Shown: piece by piece, positions 8,721 to 16,947 of the stretch | How the letters are laid out: each line of letters starts with the position of its first letter | Numbering within the stretch: position 1 is the stretch's first letter | NCBI GenBank assembly: GCA_036881905.1 | Contig: JBAJNN010000020.1 | Span: 1 to 34,503, forward strand | DNA: 34,503 nt | DNA from: JBAJNN01 sp036881905 | GTDB taxonomy: Bacteria; Pseudomonadota; Alphaproteobacteria; Rhizobiales; Im1 | Direction: 5' to 3' | The notes under the pieces: model-generated | What the model saw: only the letters and a program-made list of their open reading frames with translations | Told to the model about the DNA's origin: nothing | Databases searched by the model: none | Translations under genes and position numbers: made by a program

Positions 8721-9439
8721 AGTTTAAGGTCGATTGTAAGCCCGATCTGGTCAAGCTCATGGTGGTCGAAACCAAACTGGCAGCGAAGGCGACCACGCGG
8801 GCATTGCGTGACGCCGGGTGTGACTTGAAAGGCGACTGGCGGACGCGTATCACCGCCGCAGGGCTTGGTAAAAATCTCGCAAGGTCGATTCGCGAGCAAA
8901 CCTATCCCAAACGCGGGGTAAGCCTCGGCGCGGCGTCGATCGTCTGGTCGAAAGCCCCCGAAATCGTCATGGCGCACGACAAGGGCGGTGTCATCAGGGC
9001 GAAATCGGGGCGCTATCTCGCCATTCCAACCGGATACAACAAGCCGTCCGGAAGACGGGCGGGCAATAAGCCTCTGGTCAGCCCGCAAAAGATGGTAGCG
9101 ATGAAAAAATGGACATATGTTTTGCCGACGCAAGACGGGCACGGGCTGGTCTGGTTCATGCGGGTGAGCGAAGCCGCCTCGATGTCGCAGACCGGACGGA
9201 TCACGAGGCGGGTTTTCGTCGGCGGCATGAAATTGAGCGGGCGGGGTTACGGCGATGTTGGATCGGGGCGCAAAAGCCGCGTCGATGCGATACTGAAACA
9301 CGGGGCCGTGCCGATGTTTGTTCTACTGCCGCAAGTCAGACTGTCGCAACGCCTTGATCTTGAGCGCGGCGTCAGTCATGCGCAATCGAGCGTTCCGGCA
9401 AGAATCGTGGAACACTGGATCGAGGGGCATGCGTCATGA
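8717..9439 (+). CDS. DUF6441 phage protein
   Basis: A 240-aa protein beginning at the ATG that overlaps the previous stop. The SLGAASIVWSKAPEIVMAHDKGG and SGRYLAIPTGYNKPSG blocks and the PMFVLLPQVRLSQRLDL ending are hallmarks of DUF6441, a tail-completion-region protein found in alphaproteobacterial prophages at this map position. The exact molecular role is not established. The reading frame is complete. Confidence 0.75.
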   Translation: MKFKVDCKPDLVKLMVVETKLAAKATTRALRDAGCDLKGDWRTRITAAGLGKNLARSIREQTYPKRGVSLGAASIVWSKAPEIVMAHDKGGVIRAKSGRYLAIPTGYNKPSGRRAGNKPLVSPQKMVAMKKWTYVLPTQDGHGLVWFMRVSEAASMSQTGRITRRVFVGGMKLSGRGYGDVGSGRKSRVDAILKHGAVPMFVLLPQVRLSQRLDLERGVSHAQSSVPARIVEHWIEGHAS

Positions 9440-9475
9440 GCGGCCCGTCGCTTTCGAGGGAGCGTGGATGAGGCC

Positions 9476-9982
9476 ATGGCGTCAACGCGCGAAACCATTC
9501 TGACCGCGCTCCATGCGCGGCTGTCAAAACTTGGCGAAATGCTGACCGTCGCCGTCTTGCGCGGCGGGGCGTTGCCCGAGAGGGTTCCCAAAGACGGATT
9601 GCTGATCCTGCGCGACGGCGAACCGGGCAAGCCGGAGGTCATGCTTTCGCCGAGACGCTATCATTACGCCCACGCTTGCGAGATAGAAACCATAATCTAG
9701 TGCGGCGACGCCGCCGAACGCGACCGCAAGCTGGACAGGCTTACGCAAACCCTCGGCGGTCTGATCGCGAGCGATCGCACGCTTGGGGGCTTATGCGACT
9801 GGATGGAGGCGCAAGCCCCGCAACCGGTCGATCTTGCTGTCGAGGGGGCCTCGGGAATCAAGGCTGCAATTATTGCGCTAACATTGTATTATGAGACTGG
9901 CGATCCGCTGATCGGCTCTCCGCCCAACGAGCCGACGCGGAACAAGGTGCGACAAACGCAAGCTACGACAATGGAGGCTTGA
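9476..9982 (+). pseudogene. Phage tail terminator-like protein, in-frame amber
   Basis: ATG 9476 opens MASTRETILTALHARL..., and the frame reaches TAG at 9698-9700 after 74 codons. The same frame continues without a gap into CGDAAERDRKLDRL...ASDRTLGGLCDWMEAQAPQPVDL and stops at 9980-9982, giving the ~168-aa length expected. The TLGGLCDW...DL block is typical of this small tail protein, which sits between the DUF6441 gene and the tail tube and is often misnamed acyl-CoA transferase. A single substitution to TAG is the simplest explanation. Confidence 0.7.
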
Positions 9983-9987
9983 TCCCC

Positions 9988-10728
9988 ATGAAAACGCTCG
10001 CGGTTATAAAAGTTGCGCTGCTTGTGGCCCTTGTCATGGGTCCGTCCGCCCTCTTGGCCGAAGACATGGTGATTGATGGATCGACGATGGAGTCTTACGA
10101 ACGCAGCATCAAGGCTATGAAAGACACGTTGTCGGATCAAGATAAAAAAGCGTTTGGGCGGGGACTCCTTATAATACTTCTTAGAGAAGGCTATCCTGCG
10201 CTACAAAGTTTAAAAAATTACTCGTTTCGAGGAAGTTTTTTTCGGGACAAAAACCAAAAACTGGATATAATATCCGAAGACGCTAAAAGCAAAAAATAAT
10301 TTACTTAATGGGGTATCTATTTCAAGAATTCTTAAAGTAGGACAACAAAATATTGCTCCTGAAAAAGACAGAAATTATAAAACAGAAAATAAAAAACAAA
10401 AATATGAAGAAATATTAAAAACCGGATATAATTTTTGTATTGATTTAAACATCAAAAACAATTTGCCATTTGCGATTGTGGGTATAGCTATCGAATACAA
10501 GATTATCTCAAAGGGCCGAAAGGTGCCTTGGTATGAAGGGGCTTTTGATCAACTGATTCCAGGTGGGATAGAATCGGGTGAGAAACGATTTGTAGAAACC
10601 AAGGCATAGTTTGGCGAGAAGAACTTTCCCATGACCTCCCTGATAAAGTGTTTACAATCGCAACCGTTACCGATGTTGCCGATTGGCTGAAACGGCCTTT
10701 GATTGGCGACGCGCCGATAAGCGGTTGA
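9988..10728 (+). pseudogene. Secreted DUF6694-like moron, AT-rich, frameshifted
   Basis: ATG 9988 encodes a signal peptide (MKTLAVIKVALLVALVMGPSALLA) and then DGSTMESYERSIKAMKDTLS, a DUF6694-like start. The frame stops at 10297-10299 in an A-rich tract, but a shifted frame carries on (LLNGVSISRILKVGQQ... WYEGAFDQLIPGGIESGEKRF). A second shift near 10605 gives VWREELSHDLPDKVFTIATVTDVADW, with the stop at 10726-10728. Together they make the ~245-aa two-domain protein expected. The gene is strikingly AT-rich compared with its neighbours, so it is probably a late acquisition. A periplasmic role is inferred from the signal peptide. Confidence 0.6.
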
Positions 10729-10765
10729 TCGAGCGAGAAGTCCCCCATGAAGTGTCGATGACGAC

Positions 10766-10846
10766 ATGACGTCACGACGCGAATCCGTTTCGTCCGCGCT
10801 TCACGCGCGATTGGGGCAAATCGGCGGCAATGCTCCGATGACGGCA
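10766..10846 (+). pseudogene. Duplicate 5' fragment of the tail terminator gene
   Basis: ATG 10766 reads MTSRRESVSSALHARLGQIGG, closely matching the first 21 codons of the tail terminator at 9476 (MASTRETILTALHARLSKLGE), with clear nucleotide similarity over ~60 bases. It then stops. It is a short paralogous remnant on the far side of the moron. No other gene is supported in 10729-10927. Confidence 0.4.
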
Positions 10847-10927
10847 TAATGACCTATATCGCCGCCCTGTTCGACTTGGACCCCATTGGGGTTTGACCTT
10901 TAACCTCTTTAAACAAGGAGAATGCTT

Positions 10928-11869
10928 ATGGCTCGCGCTCTTGGAGCGCAGGCGCAAATGGCGCTTGCGTTTGAGATTGCTTACGGCAAGCCGCCGGACA
11001 GCGGTTTTATTAAAATGCCCTTCGTGTCAACCACGCTCGGGGCGGAACAGTCGCTGATCGACAATGATCTGATCGGCGGCGGCCGCGACCCCTCGCCCCC
11101 CGCGCTCGACACGGTCACGGCCGATGGCGACGTGGTAGCGCCGATCGATACCCACACCTTTCCATTGTGGCTCAAAAGCGCTTTCGGCCCGCCAACGACG
11201 ACGGGCAAAGGCCCATATACCCATGAATTTCACTCGGGGGCGGCGAAACTGCCGAGCCTGTCCATAGAGGTCGGGCTGCCCGAGGTGCCGTATTACGGGC
11301 TTTATTCGGGCTGCGTCGCCGATAAAATTAACTGGAGAATGGAGCGCTCCGGCCAGTTGACGGCCACGGTCAACCTTGTCGCGCAGGGCGAGTCGGTCAA
11401 GGACCAAAGCCAAACCGGTAGTCCCGTATCTCCGGCGGCGGGCAGGCGTTTCGGGCATTTCAACGGCTCGATTTCGCGCGACGGGGTGTCGCTCGGCAAT
11501 GTCGTTTCCGCCGATCTGACTTACGCCAACAATCTCAATCGCGTTGAGACCATTCGCTCCGACGGCAAAATCGAAGGCGTTGATCCGGGAATCGCCGCGC
11601 TGATCGGTTCCATCGAGGTGCGGTTCGCCGATCAGATTTTGTTGCGACAGGCTTCAAAACACGCGCCTTGCGTTTTGGAGTTCGGCTACGAATTGCCGTC
11701 GGGCGAGAGCCTCAAAATAACGGCTCATTCGGTTTATCTGCCGGTGCCGCGCCGCGAAATATCGGGACCGGGCGGCGTTCAGGTGTCTTTCGACTGGCAG
11801 GCGGCGCGGGACAAGACCCTCGGTCGCATGTGCGCGGTCACTCTTGTCAACAGCAGCAAAGGAATTTGA
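10928..11869 (+). CDS. Phage tail tube protein
   Basis: 313 aa. AAGGAG at 10915-10920 lies seven bases before ATG 10928, so that start is preferred to ATG 10922. LSIEVGLPEVPYYGLYSGCVADKINWRMERSGQLTATVNLVAQG is the core of the tail-tube family of long-tailed siphoviruses, which stacks into the hollow tube. The N-terminus (GAQAQMALAFEIAYGKPP) and C-terminus (FDWQAARD) also fit. The frame is intact and is followed after three bases by the chaperone gene. Confidence 0.85.
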   Translation: MARALGAQAQMALAFEIAYGKPPDSGFIKMPFVSTTLGAEQSLIDNDLIGGGRDPSPPALDTVTADGDVVAPIDTHTFPLWLKSAFGPPTTTGKGPYTHEFHSGAAKLPSLSIEVGLPEVPYYGLYSGCVADKINWRMERSGQLTATVNLVAQGESVKDQSQTGSPVSPAAGRRFGHFNGSISRDGVSLGNVVSADLTYANNLNRVETIRSDGKIEGVDPGIAALIGSIEVRFADQILLRQASKHAPCVLEFGYELPSGESLKITAHSVYLPVPRREISGPGGVQVSFDWQAARDKTLGRMCAVTLVNSSKGI

Positions 11870-11872
11870 ACC

Positions 11873-12301
11873 ATGATTAAACTCGACCTCAAGGCGCAAC
11901 CATTCTGGCTCAATTTACTCGACGGGGTGCGATTTAAGGTGCGCCCCCTGACGACCTCATTGATGGTCGCGGCCCGAAAACACCCATCCCTGAAAGGTGT
12001 CGAGGACGGGGACGAGTATACTTTCCTGTTTACCAAAGCCTTGGCGAACGCCAGTATTACGGATTGGGAAGGAGTCGGCGACGCCGACGGCAAACCGGTC
12101 AAGCCGACGCCGGACGCCATTGACGCGGCCTTTGATTTGTGGCCGGTCTTCGATGCTTTTCAGACGTCTTATGTCTTCAGTGGGCTTTTGTTGGTCGAAG
12201 AAAAAAACGACTCCACGCCCTCGCCAAATGGGCCTACGGCGACGGCGAAAGCTGGTGCTCGGCCTGCGAGAAAACCTGCGAAAACTGCCCGTCCGTCATA
12301 A
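11873..12301 (+). CDS. Tail assembly chaperone, short form (gpG-like)
   Basis: 142 aa, with the LPLxxxxF...RPLTTSLMVAARKHP start and DLWPVFDAFQTSYVFSGLLLVEEKN core seen in alphaproteobacterial gpG analogues, then a low-complexity Ala/Pro/Lys tail. It chaperones the tape measure during tail assembly. The frame contains the slippery heptamer used to make the longer GT-like form. The PSPNG-type tail is typical of the unshifted product. Confidence 0.8.
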   Translation: MIKLDLKAQPFWLNLLDGVRFKVRPLTTSLMVAARKHPSLKGVEDGDEYTFLFTKALANASITDWEGVGDADGKPVKPTPDAIDAAFDLWPVFDAFQTSYVFSGLLLVEEKNDSTPSPNGPTATAKAGARPARKPAKTARPS

Positions 12302-12543
12302 ACCGGCCCCGGACCCTCGAAGGGCTACAGGTCTGGGATTTGGCGTCGCGGCTCCATGGCCAATTACGCGCCATTCCCGGCGCGGTGATCGGGTTCGACA
12401 TGGGCGCGGCGCTGGCGATGGCGCGGGCCTTAGGAATCAACCCCGTCGCCGTCGCCGAGTTCCTGCCGGTCATAGAAGCGGCGATAGTCAAGACAGCTAA
12501 CGAAAAGATGGGATCAGGCGACCTCAAGCGGGGCGATGTTTGA
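11873..12543 (+). CDS. Tail assembly chaperone, frameshifted long form (gpGT-like)
   Basis: At 12202-12208 the frame reads A AAA AAC, a canonical -1 slippery heptamer in exactly the right phase. A -1 slip continues in the frame that encodes CSACEKTCENCPSVINRPRTLEGLQVWDLASRL...ALAMARALGINP and stops at 12541-12543. That segment matches the conserved tail-adjacent protein with a CxxCxxxCxxC-like cluster. In lambda, the analogous GT product binds the tape measure. Unlike the other frame breaks in this window, this one is probably functional. Confidence 0.75.
12202..12208 (+). promoter_or_regulatory. Slippery heptamer A AAA AAC
   Basis: The zero frame reads GAA AAA AAC, so the X XXY YYZ rule is met. 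After a -1 slip the next codons are CGA CTC CAC, entering the conserved downstream frame. No downstream pseudoknot was computed; the following 60 bases are GC-rich and could pair. Confidence 0.7.
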
Positions 12544-12804
12544 AACATCGACGGTCTTCATCGCGCGGGCGACATCATAAGCGCGTTGCAGATTGAGCCA
12601 GAATTCCACGCTGTTGCTGAAGAGCCTGGCAAGACGGATCGCGGTATCGGGGGTGAGAGAGGTTCGCCCCCTCACCAGCCTCTCGATACGTGTGCGAGGC
12701 ACGCCGAGGCGCTTTGCCAGAGCGATGGAGCTCAATCCCAACGGCTTAAGGTAAAGTTCTCCAAGCACCTCTCCCGGGTGACATGGGTTTTTCAGACTAA
12801 TCAT
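12514..12804 (-). CDS. higA: HigA antitoxin (XRE family)
   Basis: A 96-aa helix-turn-helix protein. NPCHPGEVLGELYLKPLGLSS and LAKRLGVPRTRIERLVRGRTSLTPDTAIRLARLF are the HigA signature, followed by the FWLNLQRAYD segment. It neutralises HigB and represses the operon. It lies downstream of higB on the minus strand, 17 bases apart, as is normal for this inverted toxin-first module. Its 3' end overlaps the tail chaperone 3' end by 30 bases, antisense. Confidence 0.9.
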   Translation of the reverse strand: MISLKNPCHPGEVLGELYLKPLGLSSIALAKRLGVPRTRIERLVRGRTSLTPDTAIRLARLFSNSVEFWLNLQRAYDVARAMKTVDVSNIAPLEVA

Positions 12805-12821
12805 GACAGCCCTCCATAAAG

Positions 12822-13103
12822 TTAATGGTAGTCAATAATCTCGACGTCGGCGGGGCCGTGCTCGGTCCATCTGAAGCAAATTCGCCACTGGCGGTTGATC
12901 CGCACCGAGTGTCGCCCAGCCCTGTCGCCGCCGAGCGATTCAAGACGGTTGCCCGGTGTAAACCGTAAGTCTTCCAAGGCAACCGCCGCGTCCAGCGCTG
13001 ACAGCCAGGCCCGCGTTCTTTTGACGAGGTTGGCGGGAAAGCCCTTGGCCCACCGGTCATCAAGCGCGTCTTTCGCGCGTTTGCCCTTCGTGCTGACGAT
13101 CAT
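12822..13103 (-). CDS. higB: HigB toxin (RelE-like mRNA interferase)
   Basis: 93 aa, the usual HigB length. KGKRAKDALDDRWAKGFPANLVKRTRAWLSALDAA, then LRFTPGNRLESLGGDRAGRHSVRINRQWRICFRW and VEIIDYH, are family landmarks. The RINxQWRxCFxW strand carries the catalytic-site region. Cuts ribosome-bound mRNA in characterised relatives. Intact, and paired with higA. The pair is embedded antisense between the tail chaperone and tape measure genes. Confidence 0.9.
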   Translation of the reverse strand: MIVSTKGKRAKDALDDRWAKGFPANLVKRTRAWLSALDAAVALEDLRFTPGNRLESLGGDRAGRHSVRINRQWRICFRWTEHGPADVEIIDYH

Positions 13104-13109
13104 ATCAAC

Positions 13110-13132
13110 TGTGTATCACGCCGTGATACACA
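13110..13132. promoter_or_regulatory. 23-bp perfect palindrome, HigA operator
   Basis: TGTGTATCACG at 13110-13120 and CGTGATACACA at 13122-13132 are exact inverted copies around one central C. It lies seven bases upstream of higB and 24 bases upstream of the tape measure start. An operator bound by HigA for autoregulation is the natural reading. Its position means it could also affect tape measure transcription. Confidence 0.75.
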
Positions 13133-13156
13133 ACGCAAGAGAGAAAGGATAGAATT

Positions 13157-15289
13157 ATGGCGACCGCCGAATGCTACATTCGCCTGGCCACGGTCGGCGG
13201 CAAGCGGGTCGAAGGCGACCTGCGCTCCGTCGGCGAGTCCGGCAAGCGCAATTTCCATAAGATTTCGCGCGAGGCCAGAGAGGCGAACAAGCGTATCGCC
13301 GCATTTGGCCGCAGTATGAAATTCGCGACCAAGGTTGTGGCGGTGGCCTCTCTGAGAATGGCAGCGTCGATGGTGCGCTCCAGTCTGCGGGCGATCGACG
13401 AGCAGGCCAAGCTCGCTCATTCATTGGGAACGACGACCAAGAGCATTCAGTTGCTGTCACGCGCGGCCGAGCTTTCCGGTATCTCCATGGGCGAGGTCGA
13501 GCAGGCGACGTTGCAGCTGACCAAGCGGCTGTCTCAAGCCGCCGCGGGAACTGGACCGGCGGTCAAGGCCCTTGAACAACTGCATTTGTCGGCCGTCGAA
13601 CTGACCGAAATGCCGCTCGATGAGCGAATCGAAAAGATTCAGGACGCGATCGCGCATTATATTCCAAAAGCGCAACAGGCGGGCGTGGCGATGCAAATCT
13701 TTGGCGATCGCGCCGGGCTGATCTTCACCAGAATCGACAGCAAAGCCCTAAAGCAGGCCACCAAGGACGTTCAGGATTTTGGGGTCGCCGTCAGCGACGT
13801 CGATGCGGGGAAAGTCGAGGAAACCAACGACGCGGTCACGCGGCTCGGGCTGGCGTGGACCGGCGTTTCCAACAGGCTGACGGTCGCCGCCGCGCCGACA
13901 TTGGAAATGATTGCCGATCGCCTGGCCGAATCGGCACGCGAGACCGGAGCGCTCGGCAAAACGTTCGAGTTTCTGGGCGAGCATCTCGACGATATTTTAG
14001 TCCACATGTCGGCTTTGGCGGTCTTTCTGACAGCGCGATGGGTCAAATCCTTGGCCGCCGCCGCATTGGGCGTTCGTGGGCTGACGCTTAGTCTTGAAAC
14101 CATGAAAACCGCTCTGGCAAGGTCGGGCGTAGGCCTTGCGATCATCGGGGTTGGGGAGCTTGTCTATCGGTTCAGCGACCTTAAGACGGCGCAGGACGAG
14201 GCCACGGCCTCGACCGAACGCGCCCAACGCGCGCTTGAGAGCCTGAACGGCATCGCGGGCCTCACCGCCGAAAGCGTGCGCGACATGACCGAGGCGCAAC
14301 GCGCCCTCAAATCATTTCAACTGACCAAGCTCGAAGCCGATTTGGAATTGTCCCTCGCGCGGCAGAAAAACGCTTTCGTTGATGCGTTTCATAAGGCGTG
14401 GACAGATGAAGAGTCGGGGTTTCTAATTTCACAAAAACCGATATGGGACAGAGAAAACTTAAATGAGAAACAGCGTAAAAAGCAAATAAAAAATATAGAG
14501 GCGATGTTTAACTCTCTCAAAAAACTTGGAGAGCAAATTAGGGCGAATAAAATTACCGCAGGAGAACTGTTCAAGACCCTTTCCGATTATTCCAAACTCC
14601 ACCCGGGTTTTAATCTGTCGATGGTTATGGGCGATTTAACGACCCCATTGAACAAAATTATGGACGCCCAGAAAACGCTTTCTACGGTCAAGGCAGATTT
14701 GACGCTGTTCGACAAGCCGGGCAAGAAAGCGGACAAGAAAGGCGACGCGCCTTCCCTCACTCCCCCGATACCACGCCCCAGACTCTCCCTACCGTCGGCC
14801 ATCGGCGGCTCCGGCGACGCCATTGTGACGAACAAGGCTCTTCAAAGCGCTTTTGCGAGGCCGGAAGCCCTTAAAAAAGCCCTTGACGACAGATTCAACC
14901 CCGAGAAGATGACAAGTGTGAGGCTTCTAAGCAGTTCGCTTGAACAATTCGCCAAGGAATCCGAAAAATGGGGCAAGGCCGTTTCCTTCTCGTTCACAAG
15001 AGCGTTCAGCGAAGCCGAAGACGCTCTGGTTCGGTTTACCCGCACCGGTAAATTGTCGCTGTCCTCGCTTGCCGACGCCATCGTCGACGACATGCTGCGG
15101 GTTTCAATCCGCGCCTCCATCACCGGGCCGCTCGCCGGACTGATGGGCCAGATGTTCGGTTCCCTGTTCGTAAGCCCCGGCGTTCCGCTTCCTCGGCCCC
15201 GCCCTGTTCTGTCTTCCCACGCGAGCGGCGGTTATACCGGAGCGGGCGGCAAATACGACCCCGCCGGGATCGTCCATGCGGGCAAATAA
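13157..15289 (+). CDS. Tail tape measure protein, main part
   Basis: 710 aa up to a TAA at 15287-15289. The N-terminal coiled region (REAREANKRIAAFGRSMKFATK), the EQAKLAHSLGTTTKSIQLLSRAAELSGISMGEVEQAT block and a hydrophobic segment near residues 280-345 are tape-measure features; the protein sets tail length and channels DNA. AAAGGA lies upstream of ATG 13157. Codons ~410-470 (14385-14560) are abruptly AT-rich, a mosaic segment. The stop falls within the HAGEYVMTADATRRLG-type motif (here HAGK-stop-VMTADATRRLG), so TAC to TAA nonsense is likely and the C-terminus is split off. Confidence 0.85.
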   Translation: MATAECYIRLATVGGKRVEGDLRSVGESGKRNFHKISREAREANKRIAAFGRSMKFATKVVAVASLRMAASMVRSSLRAIDEQAKLAHSLGTTTKSIQLLSRAAELSGISMGEVEQATLQLTKRLSQAAAGTGPAVKALEQLHLSAVELTEMPLDERIEKIQDAIAHYIPKAQQAGVAMQIFGDRAGLIFTRIDSKALKQATKDVQDFGVAVSDVDAGKVEETNDAVTRLGLAWTGVSNRLTVAAAPTLEMIADRLAESARETGALGKTFEFLGEHLDDILVHMSALAVFLTARWVKSLAAAALGVRGLTLSLETMKTALARSGVGLAIIGVGELVYRFSDLKTAQDEATASTERAQRALESLNGIAGLTAESVRDMTEAQRALKSFQLTKLEADLELSLARQKNAFVDAFHKAWTDEESGFLISQKPIWDRENLNEKQRKKQIKNIEAMFNSLKKLGEQIRANKITAGELFKTLSDYSKLHPGFNLSMVMGDLTTPLNKIMDAQKTLSTVKADLTLFDKPGKKADKKGDAPSLTPPIPRPRLSLPSAIGGSGDAIVTNKALQSAFARPEALKKALDDRFNPEKMTSVRLLSSSLEQFAKESEKWGKAVSFSFTRAFSEAEDALVRFTRTGKLSLSSLADAIVDDMLRVSIRASITGPLAGLMGQMFGSLFVSPGVPLPRPRPVLSSHASGGYTGAGGKYDPAGIVHAGK

Positions 15290-15649
15290 GTGATGACGGC
15301 GGACGCCACCCGCCGTCTCGGGATCGGCTTTTTGGACCGGCTCAATTATTGCGGGGCCGCTCTCAAGGGCCTTGCCGAGGGCGGTCCGGTCGGCATGACG
15401 CCTCATTACCGGCCGCCGCCGATTGCGCCCGCCGCGCATGCCCCCGCGCCGCGGGTGACGATCAAGATTGAGAACCGTGGCGAGCCGGTCGAGGTGGAGA
15501 AGGTCAAGACGAGGCGGGACGAGGCGGGGAACATCGATGTGGAGGCGAAGATCAGAGCGATCGTGCGCGACGAGGTCTTGAACCCGGGGCGGCCGACGGC
15601 GCGGCAACTCAAGCAAATGGGCGTTGCGCCCAAGCTGGTGCGGCGATGA
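15290..15649 (+). pseudogene. Tape measure C-terminal part after in-frame TAA
   Basis: The same frame resumes directly after the TAA with GTG ATG, VMTADATRRLGIGFLDRLNY, a Pro/Ala-rich stretch, and a KIRAIVRDEVLNPGRPTARQLKQMG ending. This matches the C-terminal end of tape measure proteins. It could be made separately from the GTG or from the ATG at 15293, but no strong ribosome site is visible. The stop overlaps the next ATG at 15646. Confidence 0.65.
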
Positions 15650-15996
15650 AGAGCTGGCCCAAAACTCTGCCACAAAAGGTCAATCGCGAGGATTACGCCT
15701 CCTCGGTTCCCGACGGGCGGCTGATAAGCAAGATGGAGGGCGGTCCGGCCAAGCTGCGTCGTCGCTTCTCCTATCGACCGCGTCTGGCGTCATGCTCTTG
15801 CGCCATGGATCGCGGGCAACTTCAAACCCTACGTCGCTTCATCGACGACGATCTTGAGGGCGGGGTTCTGCCCTTTCGGTTTCCGGCCATTGATGAAGAC
15901 GGGATTTGGACCGTGCGGCTGGGCCGCGACCTGCCGTCATGGCGGGCCGACGGCGTGAGATTCCGCGTCGAGCTTCAACTGGTGATCTTGTCATGA
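15646..15996 (+). CDS. Small minor tail protein
   Basis: A 116-aa product (MKSWPKTLPQKVNREDYASSVPDGRLISKMEGGPAK..., RRRFSYRP, CAMDRGQLQTLRRFIDDDLEGGVLPFRFPA). Proteins with this layout recur directly after the tape measure in alphaproteobacterial siphophages, in the gpM position at the distal tail. The biochemical role is not established. It overlaps the tape measure by 4 bases and the next gene by 4 bases (ATGA). Confidence 0.65.
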   Translation: MKSWPKTLPQKVNREDYASSVPDGRLISKMEGGPAKLRRRFSYRPRLASCSCAMDRGQLQTLRRFIDDDLEGGVLPFRFPAIDEDGIWTVRLGRDLPSWRADGVRFRVELQLVILS

Positions 15997-16502
15997 GAGA
16001 CGTCTCCGATCGCCTGAAAGAAGCGATATTCGCGCAAGAATGCCAAGAGATTGCGGTGATGTTGCTGACGATCACCCATCCCGGGCTTGCCGAGACCTGG
16101 CGGCTGTCGAGCGACAACGCGGTTGTGTTCGATGAGGAGAAACAGTTGCGCGGCACCATCAGCCGTGGCGAACGCTACAATTTTTTGCCGATGCAAATCA
16201 CTTTGCCGGAAGAAGGCGATGATTCGGGCCACGCGATCAAGATTAAACTTGATAATGTTTCGCGCGAGCTGACGCCGCTTGTGCAATCGACGCTGACCCC
16301 AGCGCGGGTCGATTTGGAGGTGGTTCTGGCTGACGCGCCTGACCTCGTCGAATTGTCGTTCCCCGATTTCGCCCTGATTTCGGCCGATGTCGACGCCGGT
16401 TCGGCGACGCTGACCTTGTCAGTGGATGCGATGATGAACGAGCAATTCCCTTGCGACACTTTCACCCCGTCGAGCTTCGGCGGGCTTTGGACCTTGGCAT
16501 GA
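15993..16502 (+). CDS. DUF1833 minor tail protein
   Basis: 169 aa from the ATG at 15993, which overlaps the previous stop. MRDVSDRLKEAIFAQECQEIAVMLLTITHP, RYNFLPMQITLPEEGDD and VELSFPDFALISADVD...PCDTFTPSSFGGLW are the DUF1833 pattern. The family sits between tape measure and tip peptidase and is thought to belong to the distal tail, like lambda gpL. The frame is intact. A 67-base gap to the next gene holds no visible feature. Confidence 0.75.
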   Translation: MRDVSDRLKEAIFAQECQEIAVMLLTITHPGLAETWRLSSDNAVVFDEEKQLRGTISRGERYNFLPMQITLPEEGDDSGHAIKIKLDNVSRELTPLVQSTLTPARVDLEVVLADAPDLVELSFPDFALISADVDAGSATLTLSVDAMMNEQFPCDTFTPSSFGGLWTLA

Positions 16503-16569
16503 GGGTTAAGGCTGGTCTCGCCATGGTTGTTCGATCCATTTTTCCATTCGATTTTTCCGGCCGATCAAG

Positions 16570-16947
16570 ATGAGGTTCGCTTCTTATGTCGGACTGCCCT
16601 TTGAAGAGGGCGGGCGGGATTTTTCCGGCTGCGACTGCTGGGGTCTGGTGCGGCTGGTCTACCAACAAGAAGCCGGGATCGATCTGCCGAAATACTGTGA
16701 AACATCACGCGAGCGGATCAAGACTGTCGTTCACGGTGAAAGACAGCTCTGGCGCGAGATTGCCCCCGGCGACGAACGCCCACTTGATCTGGTGTTGCTC
16801 AAATGGCGGCCGTGGCATATCGGCCTCGTCGTCAGGCGCGGGCTGATGCTGCACATGAAACAAGGGCAATCCTCAATGATCGAGCCTTATACGAGCGGAC
16901 GGTATGGCAATCTGATTGAGGGATTCTATCGCCATGAATGCGCCTGA
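16570..16947 (+). CDS. NlpC/P60 tail-tip peptidase
   Basis: 125 aa. The GCDCWGLVRLVY block holds the catalytic Cys23, and WHIGLVV holds His83, the standard NlpC/P60 arrangement for cleaving cell-wall peptides during DNA entry (lambda gpK-like). The fold is complete for a single-domain member. It overlaps the tip protein gene by 14 bases. Confidence 0.85.
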   Translation: MRFASYVGLPFEEGGRDFSGCDCWGLVRLVYQQEAGIDLPKYCETSRERIKTVVHGERQLWREIAPGDERPLDLVLLKWRPWHIGLVVRRGLMLHMKQGQSSMIEPYTSGRYGNLIEGFYRHECA

